Counted from the stretch's first letter, positions 44,096 to 57,281 are shown. The stretch: DNA of 64,000 nt from Chondrosia reniformis (GCA_947172415.1 OX359193.1:4458501-4522500); one strand, 5' to 3'. Notes: a model not told the origin generated them from the letters alone. Translations and numbers: made by a program.

Positions 44096-44210
44096 GAAAC
44101 AGAATTCAATGCTATAAGTATATATAATGCTTTATATTACATGGCAGCTGCAGCAGTATACATTTTACAGTAATAATGGCAGTAATATAAAAGAATAATA
44201 ATAATATAAA

Positions 44211-44600
44211 TAAATAAAACCTAACAAGTATTTCGGGTTTAAAAACTCGTGGGGCTACCGCCCCCCAATTAACTCGAACTCCTTGGCCGCATCGTTGGGC
44301 TTTAATATATATATTCTTAATCCTAACGATTGAGGACGCTCAAGTGTCCTGAACATTATAAATAGCGACAGAAAAGCTTCGTTAACTAAAGCTTCCTGAA
44401 TGTCGCCATTTGCAAAACGATGTATTGACGTATAAATTAAGTATTATAAAGTATTATAATAGTTGCGTATATATGAACCTGTATTAAATATATATCGACG
44501 TATAAATAAAGTGTTATAATAAGTGCGTATCAACCCGTATTATATATATATATATTTTTCCGTAACATGAAGCCATACAGCGTAATTGGCAAATGAAAAC
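44211..44600 (+). repeat. Dispersed repeat family R1, copy 4, with tail repeat
   Basis: Closest relative of 17756-18065: GTGGGGCTACCGCCCCCC, CCTTGGCCGCATCGTTGGGC, CCTAACGATTGAGGACGCTC, GAAAAGCTTCGTTAACTAAA, then TATAAATTAAGTATTATAA sub-repeats, a TA tract and CCGTAACATGAAGCCATAC. Inserted between the two head-to-head genes. Confidence 0.85.
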
Positions 44601-44761
44601 AATATAAAAATATAATCATATAATATCAGCACAAAATTAATCTTGAAGTTTTGAATGGCTGACTGCACCTGCTGTCATTCAAGTCAATATAGCTAAAATA
44701 CAGTGAATGTGAAAGGTTAAATGACAGCTGCTGATGTTAGCGACAGCTGCTAGCTAATTCT

Positions 44762-45073
44762 GTGGATTGTGGAATGGATTCTTTTAGTAAGATTGTCTCG
44801 ATTTCCTTCAAGGAAAGGAAGCAAGCTGCAATACCATTGAAAACAGAGGAAAACGATATTCAGTACCTTGTAAATCAGTTCTTTACACTCTTCAAGCAGG
44901 AGTCTAACATGCTGGATGTCACATTTCAAAGATATCATCCAGACCTAGAAGGCCCAGGGGAACTAAAAGACAGAGATAAACTAAAAGCAGTGGTAGTGCA
45001 GAGTCAAATATTCAACACAGAGTCTTCATCGAGTGATTCCTTCAGTATCAATGTAGGTTTAAAGCATGAATAA
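44762..45073 (+). CDS. Hypothetical exon, possibly N-terminal part of the tnp2-like gene
   Basis: Open for 103 codons. It reads DSFSKIVSISFKERKQAAIP, DIQYLVNQFFTLFKQESNML, VTFQRYHPDLEGPGELKDRD and KLKAVVVQSQIFN. The DVxFxRYxPDLxxxxEL-D-DKL pattern recalls a small ubiquitin-like or PB1-like fold, but that is only a resemblance. It lies just upstream of, and on the same strand as, the tnp2-like pseudogene, so it could be an N-terminal exon or another relic. Confidence 0.35.
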   Translation: MDCGMDSFSKIVSISFKERKQAAIPLKTEENDIQYLVNQFFTLFKQESNMLDVTFQRYHPDLEGPGELKDRDKLKAVVVQSQIFNTESSSSDSFSINVGLKHE

Positions 45074-45146
45074 CATTACAATGAATTGTACATAGTAGAG
45101 ATGTAAGTTATTAAGGGTATAAAGTTCTTAAAAACCTTTCTGTATA

Positions 45147-46440
45147 TGGCTGATATACATAAGCCAAATTATGGGGGATTTGATTCTGATAATTGGCAAA
45201 AAAGGATCGTAAACAACTTTTGTCCTATGCTGATAAATGGAAAAAATGCTGTAATAGGGCTGAACAAAAAATGCTTGAACACCAGTATGGTGTGAAATAC
45301 TTAGCACTATTTGAATTGCCCTATTTTGACCCTATTAGAATGGTTATTTTTGACCCAATGCACAATATGCTCTTGGGTACTGCAAAGCATATGCTAAATA
45401 TTTGGGAAAAATAAAACAGAATGATATGGAATTAATGCAGGAAAAGGTTGATAGTTTTGTAGGTCCTTCTGATGTTGAAAGAATACCCCTATAAATGGCA
45501 TCTGGGTTCTCATCTTTTACAGCAGACCAATGGAAAAATTGCACTTTGTTGTATTCTCTTGCATGTTTAGAACCAATCTTACCTTTACAAGATATTAAAT
45601 GCTGGTTAAATTTTGTTGAAACATGTCATATCTTTTGCTCTAGGAAATTAACCTTAGCAAAGCTGCCGGGGCTCATGACTGGTGAGACCTTGTACTCAAC
45701 TGCCTTTTTGACACCAAATGTACATTTTCATCTCTCTCTACTTGAATGTATAAATCATTTCTGGCCTATCTATAGCTTTTGGCTGTTTGCATTTGAGACA
45801 TTAAATGGCTTACTTGGTGGTTATCCAACAAATAACAGAAGCATTGAAGTCCAATAAATGAGAACATTTTGCATGCTAGATATATCTGTTAATTCAAGGA
45901 AATTAGTGCTCTATTAAAACCTGGAAGTTTAAGAGGTTCTCTTTGTGCTTGCTACAAACCCGTTGGCACTGAAGTAAGGTTAGTTATGCCTTAGCCTCCA
46001 GTATTTGAATCTTCACTTGATGACAGGATGAAAGCCAGTTTAATTGAGGTTTTGTGTCAGGATCAAGTTGATGTAGGAATTTTGTGTTCAAAATGTAAGG
46101 CATTAAAAATCTGGTTGTGTTGTTGGCTCTTTCGAAGGCAGGTACCATGCAAATAGCCATGTGCTTGCAAATATAGGTAGCAGTGTTAAACTATGTAAGA
46201 GAAATTATTTTGTAAAGGTAACAGTTAAAGTATCATTGCATGATATGTCAGTACAACAGTTATGGTTTGCTAATGTAAATTTCTATATTGCTGATGAATT
46301 TAAGTGATGGCTGGGAAAGCCTTCAGAAATTTGGAGTAACTGTTTGGAAATTCACTCTTCCTGTGTTCCACCAACAAAATGGAGTCTTGTAGCTCGTATC
46401 CATTCCAAGCCAAATACTGCTTAAAATGTTAAAGCTATTT
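45147..46440 (+). pseudogene. EnSpm/CACTA (tnp2-like) transposase, degenerate
   Basis: ATG at 45147: ADIHKPNYGGFDSDNW. A shift at the A-run at about 45200 is followed by CNRAEQKMLEHQYGVKYLAL, FELPYFDPIRMVIFDPMHNM and LLGTAKHMLNIWEK, the tnp2 DPMHNLLLGTAKH signature with catalytic Asp. After another shift: VDSFVGPSDVERIPL, a TAA (45492-45494), ASGFSSFTADQWKNCTLLYS, and FLTPNVHFHLSLLE with FAFETLNGLLGGYPTNN, the second catalytic region. The C-terminal pieces (46200-46400) read SLHDMSVQQLWFANVNFYIA and SCVPPTKWSLVARIHSKP. No CACTA termini were found. Its 3' end is the left border of the tandem array. Confidence 0.7.
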
Positions 46441-48978
46441 ATTTTATGAAGCAGCACAAAGTAGGCCACTAATTAGTTGAATTTATACTTTCTTGTGCAT
46501 GCTTACTCAGACAACATTATTGACAAAAGGACACCAGTCAACGTATCGTGCCGTTGACAATGGACTTTCCTGTCTAACCTGTTGTGAGGAGACCACCATT
46601 CAGTAGCGAGGAGGTGGGGACACAAGAGCTCTTGTCTAGGCGACTGTAGTGTTGCAACGCTGAATACAACACCTGTGGGGCCTGTGAGTGGTCAGTCCAT
46701 TGAGGAAGGGATCAGTTACTGGTTGAGGTTCTTGGGTTTGGTTGCCTTTGCCTGTTTGGGAAACAAGAGATTTTGGATATTGCCTTCTTCCGTACAGATG
46801 GATGTAAAAAATATAACATTCAATAAGGAAATAAAACTAATGAAAAATAGAATGTACACTCAAACGCCTCTATTATGGACACCTTGGGACCAGACCCTGT
46901 CCGTAAGTGAGAAAAGTCTGTATATTAGAACAGTTCAATAAGTATGCACCTATTCTTAGGAAGCATGACAGAATCTACAGAAAACGGCTGTTCACGGCGA
47001 TGGAAGAAGCCTGTATTCGTCAGCATATTAAGAGTAATCACTATAGCTTCGAAACCGTCCTTTTTGATCAGCAGTAAGCCTAGCAGTAAGCTGTTTCCAT
47101 ATAGGTACGTATTAGGCGCCATTTATTGTGTATTACGCAATCGGAAATGGCTGCCTAGGGAAGCGAGTTCGTATTTGTTCAAATTCTACCGTTCGTCCCT
47201 GAAGTACTTCTCCGAATCCATACAGAAGAGAGTCATTTTAAGGTAAGCTTTTAACCAAAGTTTAGTTTAGATCTTAAAATACACTTTAAGGGTTGATTCG
47301 ACGGTGCTGGCTCAGAAGGGGTGTGCAGTCGTTTACAGCCTTGCGAAAGTAGAAAACGCAGTCATTAAAAGGTTAAGACCTAGTAGCCACTTTAGTGGCT
47401 CTAGGGATAGATGACGGCGACTTGAAAATCATGGCCTATGACAACGAAATTTATATGATTTGATAGGGTAGTTCTTATGTATATTGTGTACATAAGTTTT
47501 ATGTTTAAACTGTTAAGTACTTTCTGTATAAAAACAAATAAAATAATGTATATTATGGAGCCAATAACCAAACAACGCAATGTAAATGGAAAATGGAGTA
47601 ATTAACTAAAGTTTACTGAAGTAAAAATGGCTGAATTAAAGTTATTATGACAGAGTTCCTTTACAGTTTCTTTGTTAGTTGCTTGATGTATTCTGTTTGG
47701 ATCACTTTGATGAAAGTATTTCTACATTGTGGAATAGCTTAAAACACGGAACGGGGCAAAGAGGAACAGAATGCGATGGTGAGCAGCAGTACACAGTCCG
47801 TTTTTGGGACAGATTCAGCAGTGTGCTTGCTTTTCTTGACGCTCGGGAAAATGTCTCTCTTGAAGTCTCACACTTCTAACGTACAGTACAGTGACTGAAT
47901 TCGGCCGAAAAATTAGTAATCTAAAACAGGTGTAATATACTTCCAAACTTTACCTAAAGGTTGGCAAAGTACAGCGGCTTTTTTTAAGAATTCAATTGTT
48001 CACGAAATGATCTGCTTGAAGCTTTCAACTGCCCTGAGAAATCAAGGAAATAGGTCTTCAAAGTTTGCATCGCTAAAGTGGTGTTTAGGCCTTAACGTTA
48101 CTGTGGAAAAGGTTAACAGAGTACTGCCATGTATATAAGGATTATGCATACATATATACACATATATGACTCCAATAAAGTAATAATTCTTACTTTATAT
48201 CTTTACCAAGGGATTCATGCGCAGTGTTTTCTGAATGGGGGCCATCTGTGTGGCCACTCGTCTCCTACTGCGATCAGTATCCAAGGAAACTGCTTGGGTA
48301 GCTGTAACATTTCTTACAGCAGTAGGGTTCAAAACGCTACGCTCATTGGTTTCATAAGTTAGCCTGATTGAAATTTGTAACCTTTCTACTAGTTACAGTG
48401 GCAAAAAACAGTTCTTCATTAAATAGGAAGCCAATCTAAAATACAGGATGTATATATTATAAATATAATATAATTCTCTTAATATACAAATATTAAAGTT
48501 ACTAATCTGTGGACGAACAAACTTTCTAAAAACTTCGAACCATTTGGACACTTAACTGTTCAAAACAAGCTTCGAGGCTCCATAAGTTTTACGCATTTTA
48601 TGGCTTTCAACTATCACACAGTATGGCACTGTGATTTTATGCTAATATCTGTTGGTACACAGGACAGACATCTGGTGGACCTCAATATCACCAGATAATA
48701 ACAAAGATCAAAATAGAATGCCTGCTGCTATTGTAATAGCGTTTCTGTCGGTAAATCTTACAGTGTCATTTGAGCTTGACTTAAATGATCCAATACAATG
48801 CTATAAAATGGAAAAAAGTCTCTTATTAATAGTTACTTCATGCCTAAAATGATCAATAATATATGCTCATTTGGAGCTTTCCACTTGAAGGGATAGGCAA
48901 ACTAAGCCATAAACCAATAAGCAAAAACTTGGGATGGAAGAATGTTTTTCTTTTGAAACATTCGTCTAACTGGAATAT
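46441..48978. other. Unexplained half of tandem unit (copy 1)
   Basis: Plus-strand pieces such as 46675-46941 (GISYWLRFLGLVAFACLGNK, PLLWTPWDQTLSVSEKSLYI) and 47140-47246 (RNRKWLPREASSYLFKFYRS, ending at an AAG|GTAAGC donor-like site) look mildly protein-like, but I recognise no family and the initiation codon of the first is not ATG. The same holds at 52026-54563 and 57611-60148. Confidence 0.35.
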
Positions 48979-49454
48979 TCAAATATCCAAATTGTGGTTG
49001 TCCATCACTCTTTGGCTCTTCCCATTCCAGATTGTGTCTTGCATAAAGGGTTGAGATCCACCAGGTTCTACTTTCATTTGTTTTGCATTCAGGGCATCTT
49101 CACCAAAAGCCCAATGGTTTGGGCTCTGATCAAAAAGGAAGACCACCCTATGACTGCTGGAAAGGTATTTGAGTTCAGCAATGGTAACAACTTTTTTCAA
49201 CTGACTAAGGAATTTGTCGTTAGTTTAATAACTCTCTGTTGCTGAACCTATTTCTATCTTTTGGGCCAATTAGGGAATTCTGGCCAAATGTCTTCATATT
49301 CTACATCTGTCAGAGTTAACGTGCCCCAGTGTTCTTCAACAAAATCACAGACCAAAATTCCCTGACCATCACCTTTTCGCTTGAAGAAACTCCTACCATG
49401 CTCAATCCAATGATAAACTATATCTTCATTCGAATGAAAAACTGATACCTGCAA
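48979..49454 (-). pseudogene. DDE transposase relic A (copy 1)
   Basis: Two frames: VSVFHSNEDIVYHWIEHGRS, KGDGQGILVCDFVEEHWGTL and, after a shift, FLFDQSPNHWAFGEDALNAK, PGGSQPFMQDTIWNG. These align block by block with YHDETxFN / KGxGxGI / FDxSSGHxAxxxDAL / PGGxQPxMxD of the transposase at the left edge, but the first motif is corrupted (FHSNED), removing the catalytic Asp. It is more diverged than relic B and lies immediately downstream of it, so two separate insertions or an old tandem duplication are possible. Confidence 0.65.
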
Positions 49455-49559
49455 GCTTCCTTCACCTTAATCCAAATTTCCTCATCTGGTAGTTGTTCAT
49501 CGTGAGCTGACCAGTCCTATAGGGTTATAACTTAATCAGAGAGTATGATGGACTTGTTG

Positions 49560-51696
49560 AGGCCATCTGTGTTCACTCCCCTCTCCCTTAAGACAATTTC
49601 CAGTCCTTTTGGTGTGCCGTCACCAAACGCCATTTCCTGAGTGCTCCCATTCAGCAATCGGCCTGTATTGAGATAAGGTGCACATGAGCCTGTAGCATTC
49701 ATCATTGCCTATATACCTCGATGCATCTTTGGCTGCTTTCTTCCAGGTTTAACGTTCATTCTAGAAGCCACCAGAGCATCTTCAGCAAAGGCGATATGTC
49801 CACTGCTGTAATCGAAGATCCAAGTTAACTCAAACCTGTCTGCGGAGTACTTGAATTCAGCTATCCGGACTGCTTTCTTAACGTTTTTTTATGAACCTTT
49901 CAGCATCCCAATAGCCATCCCTTTGGAACTCAAGGCTTTCACGAGCCTCTTTTGGAAAATTAACATACTCCTTCCGTGCCTCAGTCCATTCCTCATTAGT
50001 CAGTCTTAGATAGCCACCAAACTCTTGGATGAAATCACTTATCATTATTCCCTTCCCTTTACCCTTAGGTCTGATGGCTGAAGAGCCCATAGGGTCAACC
50101 CACACAGAAGTGTGGGCATCATGGGTGTTGAATACCGTCTCATCATGGTATATGAAAATTACATAACGAGCCTTCACTGGATTACCTAAACAACATAAGG
50201 TACATGCATATATAATTATTACACTAGCTGCATCTACATATAGATATATATACCTGAATTTCAAGATGGTATTCCGTCTTCACATGTAGGTGGAGGCTTA
50301 TGGGAAACTTCTAAGGCCCTTATCCTATTTAATAAATATGCAATACGTTCTAAATATGTCTTTCATGGCGTATCATGTCACTGTGTGAACTCTACCTATT
50401 TAAAAAGGTTTTGTGATTGCTTGTTGATAAGGTCGATGTTTGAATCCTAGTCGTCTCATATATAGACAGCATGTAAAGTGTATCAAACACACTAGTTTCT
50501 TAGTTTGATGAGACAAATATAAGTGTAAGGAATAAATCAAGATGTTTATCAAGTATATACTGTAATAAAGACAAGATCTCAGATGCTTTGTGTACCTGTT
50601 GGCTGTGGCCTCTGATATCCCATTGGTGAAATTAGGAGGCAAAGTAATAGTGTGGCAGTATTCATTAAGCCAGGCCTGGTATTTGGCACTTGTGAGGTGG
50701 TAGTTTGGGGTTGTGAACTTTACTGCGCAGCCATGCTACAGATTTCCTTGTTATGTCTTCCTGGTCCAGGAGTGAAGGCCTAATCCATTTTAAAGGTATA
50801 GGTAGATATTTGTCTATAGATTTATCTACAGCATACCTTTTGTATTTTCTTCGCTTTTCACCTGATATGTTACCACTCTCCCTAAAGTATTCCTTATTCC
50901 ATCTTCTAAGAGAACTGCTTCCAACTCCAAATGCTGTAGATACACTTTTACTTGCTACAGCCTTGGTGAAACCATGATGGTGTTGTAAGTGATTATATAA
51001 AAGTATAGTTACATCCTTTCTCTCTATTAGGGGTACAAGTTGGAATGACTCCTTGAGCAATGGATGTGCCTCCAAGAAACTAAAAGAAGGGTGTTCATCA
51101 ACATCTTCATCATCACTGTCCTACAAGTGTAAAAATTAGATTTAATATAATCATTAATAAGATTTTCTTTTATCTCTTGAAATAACCTTTTTATAATGGT
51201 TTAATTTTAGCATGCATTATATTCACCTCTTCAGAAGATGAAGATACAGGATCAGCTAATGAACTTAGGAGTTGGGGATGATCATCTTCCAGAGAAGGTA
51301 AGACAAAGGAAACCTCCGTGGAATAAGACTCTTCCACTGAGCTTGTAGACACATCTACTGGTGCTGGGGAAGTTTGCAATAGCACTTGTTCAGCCTCTGC
51401 ATGATTGTTTAATGTATTATGGCTTAGAGAAAGGTATACATTTTACAGTGAGCGGTTTACATATTTTCTTTTAACTATGTACTTTCATTGGATGATTCAT
51501 TTATTAAAGGAGGTGAGGAACTTTGAAGTCTGCTAGAAGCTATGCCTCTAGCAGTTTGCAGATGCCTCCTCCTCCTGTTCAGTGGACCTGGCTTATTATT
51601 AGGGGACTTTCTCTTTGGTCTTGGGGTCTCTTCTCTTCTTTTCTCCGATTGATTTTCGCCCTGAAAAGTTGCTGACTTTTTACTGTTTTTGGACAT
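49560..51696 (-). pseudogene. DDE transposase relic B (copy 1)
   Basis: Reads from M at 51696: a basic Lys/Arg-rich leader (KRREETPRPKRKSPNNKPGP), a Ser-rich exon (51385-51191), then the HTH exon (51075-50665) with VTILLYNHLQHHHGFTKAVA, FGVGSSSLRRWNKEYFRESG and LLDQEDITRKSVAWLRSKVH. A linker (50642-50400) contains EATANRYTKHLR and YMRRLGFKHRPYQ, split by intron-like sequence. The catalytic exon (50190-49878) has VIFIYHDETVFNTHD and IRPKGKGKGIMISDFIQEFG. The last block (49870-49560) has WIFDYSSGHIAFAEDALVAS and GTPKGLEIVLRERGVNTDG. Two of the expected acidic residues are visible. Frame changes and a stop make it a pseudogene unless splicing fixes them. Confidence 0.7.
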
Positions 51697-54563
51697 ACTT
51701 GCTCTTCAAAAAGGGCCAAAATGATTCAAAAATTATCGTTTAACTTTGAACTTAAATTTTGGTATCGAGAAATGACTTTAATATATAGGAATCGCCTAGA
51801 ATATTCTAAATTTATATTTGGTTACTTAGTGGCAACCATTTTGTGTTTATAGATAAACGCTTTTGTATTGCTTGTAATCCCGTTGCTATCTTATTATATA
51901 TTCATGCGTGACTAAATACCGTAATCTGATTGGTTAAAATGGGTACCCTCATTTAAACAGTAATAATTCCTTAATAAAAAAAGATATTTCCAAGCCAAAT
52001 ACTGCTTAAAATGTTAAAGCTATTTATTTTATGAAGCAGCACAAAGTAGGCCACTAATTAGTTGAATTTATACTTTCTTGTGCATGCTTACTCAGACAAC
52101 ATTATTGACAAAAGGACACCAGTCAACGTATCGTGCCGTTGACAATGGACTTTCCTGTCTAACCTGTTGTGAGGAGACCACCATTCAGTAGCGAGGAGGT
52201 GGGGACACAAGAGCTCTTGTCTAGGCGACTGTAGTGTTGCAACGCTGAATACAACACCTGTGGGGCCTGTGAGTGGTCAGTCCATTGAGGAAGGGATCAG
52301 TTACTGGTTGAGGTTCTTGGGTTTGGTTGCCTTTGCCTGTTTGGGAAACAAGAGATTTTGGATATTGCCTTCTTCCGTACAGATGGATGTAAAAAATATA
52401 ACATTCAATAAGGAAATAAAACTAATGAAAAATAGAATGTACACTCAAACGCCTCTATTATGGACACCTTGGGACCAGACCCTGTCCGTAAGTGAGAAAA
52501 GTCTGTATATTAGAACAGTTCAATAAGTATGCACCTATTCTTAGGAAGCATGACAGAATCTACAGAAAACGGCTGTTCACGGCGATGGAAGAAGCCTGTA
52601 TTCGTCAGCATATTAAGAGTAATCACTATAGCTTCGAAACCGTCCTTTTTGATCAGCAGTAAGCCTAGCAGTAAGCTGTTTCCATATAGGTACGTATTAG
52701 GCGCCATTTATTGTGTATTACGCAATCGGAAATGGCTGCCTAGGGAAGCGAGTTCGTATTTGTTCAAATTCTACCGTTCGTCCCTGAAGTACTTCTCCGA
52801 ATCCATACAGAAGAGAGTCATTTTAAGGTAAGCTTTTAACCAAAGTTTAGTTTAGATCTTAAAATACACTTTAAGGGTTGATTCGCCGGTGCTGGCTCAG
52901 AAGGGGTGTGCAGTCGTTTACAGCCTTGCGAAAGTAGAAAACGCAGTCATTAAAAGGTTAAGACCTAGTAGCCACTTTAGTGGCTCTAGGGATAGATGAC
53001 GGCGACTTGAAAATCATGGCCTATGACAACGAAATTTATATGATTTGATAGGGTAGTTCTTATGTATATTGTGTACATAAGTTTTATGTTTAAACTGTTA
53101 AGTACTTTCTGTATAAAAACAAATAAAATAATGTATATTATGGAGCCAATAACCAAACAACGCAATGTAAATGGAAAATGGAGTAATTAACTAAAGTTTA
53201 CTGAAGTAAAAATGGCTGAATTAAAGTTATTATGACAGAGTTCCTTTACAGTTTCTTTGTTAGTTGCTTGATGTATTCTGTTTGGATCACTTTGATGAAA
53301 GTATTTCTACATTGTGGAATAGCTTAAAACACGGAACGGGGCAAAGAGGAACAGAATGCGATGGTGAGCAGCAGTACACAGTCCGTTTTTGGGACAGATT
53401 CAGCAGTGTGCTTGCTTTTCTTGACGCTCGGGAAAATGTCTCTCTTGAAGTCTCACACTTCTAACGTACAGTACAGTGACTGAATTCGGCCGAAAAATTA
53501 GTAATCTAAAACAGGTGTAATATACTTCCAAACTTTACCTAAAGGTTGGCAAAGTACAGCGGCTTTTTTTAAGAATTCAATTGTTCACGAAATGATCTGC
53601 TTGAAGCTTTCAACTGCCCTGAGAAATCAAGGAAATAGGTCTTCAAAGTTTGCATCGCTAAAGTGGTGTTTAGGCCTTAACGTTACTGTGGAAAAGGTTA
53701 ACAGAGTACTGCCATGTATATAAGGATTATGCATACATATATACACATATATGACTCCAATAAAGTAATAATTCTTACTTTATATCTTTACCAAGGGATT
53801 CATGCGCAGTGTTTTCTGAATGGGGGCCATCTGTGTGGCCACTCGTCTCCTACTGCGATCAGTATCCAAGGAAACTGCTTGGGTAGCTGTAACATTTCTT
53901 ACAGCAGTAGGGTTCAAAACGCTACGCTCATTGGTTTCATAAGTTAGCCTGATTGAAATTTGTAACCTTTCTACTAGTTACAGTGGCAAAAAACAGTTCT
54001 TCATTAAATAGGAAGCCAATCTAAAATACAGGATGTATATATTATAAATATAATATAATTCTCTTAATATACAAATATTAAAGTTACTAATCTGTGGACG
54101 AACAAACTTTCTAAAAACTTCGAACCATTTGGACACTTAACTGTTCAAAACAAGCTTCGAGGCTCCATAAGTTTTACGCATTTTATGGCTTTCAACTATC
54201 ACACAGTATGGCACTGTGATTTTATGCTAATATCTGTTGGTACACAGGACAGACATCTGGTGGACCTCAATATCACCAGATAATAACAAAGATCAAAATA
54301 GAATGCCTGCTGCTATTGTAATAGCGTTTCTGTCGGTAAATCTTACAGTGTCATTTGAGCTTGACTTAAATGATCCAATACAATGCTATAAAATGGAAAA
54401 AAGTCTCTTATTAATAGTTACTTCATGCCTAAAATGATCAATAATATATGCTCATTTGGAGCTTTCCACTTGAAGGGATAGGCAAACTAAGCCATAAACC
54501 AATAAGCAAAAACTTGGGATGGAAGAATGTTTTTCTTTTGAAACATTCGTCTAACTGGAATAT

Positions 54564-55039
54564 TCAAATATCCAAATTGTGGTTGTCCATCACTCTTTGG
54601 CTCTTCCCATTCCAGATTGTGTCTTGCATAAAGGGTTGAGATCCACCAGGTTCTACTTTCATTTGTTTTGCATTCAGGGCATCTTCACCAAAAGCCCAAT
54701 GGTTTGGGCTCTGATCAAAAAGGAAGACCACCCTATGACTGCTGGAAAGGTATTTGAGTTCAGCAATGGTAACAACTTTTTTCAACTGACTAAGGAATTT
54801 GTCGTTAGTTTAATAACTCTCTGTTGCTGAACCTATTTCTATCTTTTGGGCCAATTAGGGAATTCTGGCCAAATGTCTTCATATTCTACATCTGTCAGAG
54901 TTAACGTGCCCCAGTGTTCTTCAACAAAATCACAGACCAAAATTCCCTGACCATCACCTTTTCGCTTGAAGAAACTCCTACCATGCTCAATCCAATGATA
55001 AACTATATCTTCATTCGAATGAAAAACTGATACCTGCAA
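54564..55039 (-). pseudogene. DDE transposase relic A (copy 2)
   Basis: Same as 48979-49454, shifted by 5585 bp, with no difference seen. Confidence 0.65.
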
Positions 55040-55144
55040 GCTTCCTTCACCTTAATCCAAATTTCCTCATCTGGTAGTTGTTCATCGTGAGCTGACCAGT
55101 CCTATAGGGTTATAACTTAATCAGAGAGTATGATGGACTTGTTG

Positions 55145-57281
55145 AGGCCATCTGTGTTCACTCCCCTCTCCCTTAAGACAATTTCCAGTCCTTTTGGTGT
55201 GCCGTCACCAAACGCCATTTCCTGAGTGCTCCCATTCAGCAATCGGCCTGTATTGAGATAAGGTGCACATGAGCCTGTAGCATTCATCATTGCCTATATA
55301 CCTCGATGCATCTTTGGCTGCTTTCTTCCAGGTTTAACGTTCATTCTAGAAGCCACCAGAGCATCTTCAGCAAAGGCGATATGTCCACTGCTGTAATCGA
55401 AGATCCAAGTTAACTCAAACCTGTCTGCGGAGTACTTGAATTCAGCTATCCGGACTGCTTTCTTAACGTTTTTTTATGAACCTTTCAGCATCCCAATAGC
55501 CATCCCTTTGGAACTCAAGGCTTTCACGAGCCTCTTTTGGAAAATTAACATACTCCTTCCGTGCCTCAGTCCATTCCTCATTAGTCAGTCTTAGATAGCC
55601 ACCAAACTCTTGGATGAAATCACTTATCATTATTCCCTTCCCTTTACCCTTAGGTCTGATGGCTGAAGAGCCCATAGGGTCAACCCACACAGAAGTGTGG
55701 GCATCATGGGTGTTGAATACCGTCTCATCATGGTATATGAAAATTACATAACGAGCCTTCACTGGATTACCTAAACAACATAAGGTACATGCATATATAA
55801 TTATTACACTAGCTGCATCTACATATAGATATATATACCTGAATTTCAAGATGGTATTCCGTCTTCACATGTAGGTGGAGGCTTATGGGAAACTTCTAAG
55901 GCCCTTATCCTATTTAATAAATATGCAATACGTTCTAAATATGTCTTTCATGGCGTATCATGTCACTGTGTGAACTCTACCTATTTAAAAAGGTTTTGTG
56001 ATTGCTTGTTGATAAGGTCGATGTTTGAATCCTAGTCGTCTCATATATAGACAGCATGTAAAGTGTATCAAACACACTAGTTTCTTAGTTTGATGAGACA
56101 AATATAAGTGTAAGGAATAAATCAAGATGTTTATCAAGTATATACTGTAATAAAGACAAGATCTCAGATGCTTTGTGTACCTGTTGGCTGTGGCCTCTGA
56201 TATCCCATTGGTGAAATTAGGAGGCAAAGTAATAGTGTGGCAGTATTCATTAAGCCAGGCCTGGTATTTGGCACTTGTGAGGTGGTAGTTTGGGGTTGTG
56301 AACTTTACTGCGCAGCCATGCTACAGATTTCCTTGTTATGTCTTCCTGGTCCAGGAGTGAAGGCCTAATCCATTTTAAAGGTATAGGTAGATATTTGTCT
56401 ATAGATTTATCTACAGCATACCTTTTGTATTTTCTTCGCTTTTCACCTGATATGTTACCACTCTCCCTAAAGTATTCCTTATTCCATCTTCTAAGAGAAC
56501 TGCTTCCAACTCCAAATGCTGTAGATACACTTTTACTTGCTACAGCCTTGGTGAAACCATGATGGTGTTGTAAGTGATTATATAAAAGTATAGTTACATC
56601 CTTTCTCTCTATTAGGGGTACAAGTTGGAATGACTCCTTGAGCAATGGATGTGCCTCCAAGAAACTAAAAGAAGGGTGTTCATCAACATCTTCATCATCA
56701 CTGTCCTACAAGTGTAAAAATTAGATTTAATATAATCATTAATAAGATTTTCTTTTATCTCTTGAAATAACCTTTTTATAATGGTTTAATTTTAGCATGC
56801 ATTATATTCACCTCTTCAGAAGATGAAGATACAGGATCAGCTAATGAACTTAGGAGTTGGGGATGATCATCTTCCAGAGAAGGTAAGACAAAGGAAACCT
56901 CCGTGGAATAAGACTCTTCCACTGAGCTTGTAGACACATCTACTGGTGCTGGGGAAGTTTGCAATAGCACTTGTTCAGCCTCTGCATGATTGTTTAATGT
57001 ATTATGGCTTAGAGAAAGGTATACATTTTACAGTGAGCGGTTTACATATTTTCTTTTAACTATATACTTTCATTGGATGATTCATTTATTAAAGGAGGTG
57101 AGGAACTTTGAAGTCTGCTAGAAGCTATGCCTCTAGCAGTTTGCAGATGCCTCCTCCTCCTGTTCAGTGGACCTGGCTTATTATTAGGGGACTTTCTCTT
57201 TGGTCTTGGGGTCTCTTCTCTTCTTTTCTCCGATTGATTTTCGCCCTGAAAAGTTGCTGACTTTTTACTGTTTTTGGACAT
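55145..57281 (-). pseudogene. DDE transposase relic B (copy 2)
   Basis: Same as 49560-51696, shifted by 5585 bp. The base change at 57064 alters the last residue of the first exon frame from Thr to Ile. Confidence 0.7.

Larger units (their letters stand above)
46403..51987. repeat. 5585-bp tandem unit, copy 1
   Basis: First of three head-to-tail copies. It starts inside tnp2-derived sequence (TTCCAAGCCAAATACTGC) and ends AAAAAAAGATAT. It differs from copies 2 and 3 at 47301 (A, versus C) and 51479 (G, versus A); otherwise I see no difference. The left half (46440-48978) holds only short unrecognised frames. The right half holds two minus-strand DDE transposase relics. Confidence 0.97.

Noticed and set aside
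44762-45073. Calling the 103-codon frame a PB1 or ubiquitin-like domain protein
   Set aside because: The resemblance rests on a few residues; it is kept only as a hypothetical exon.
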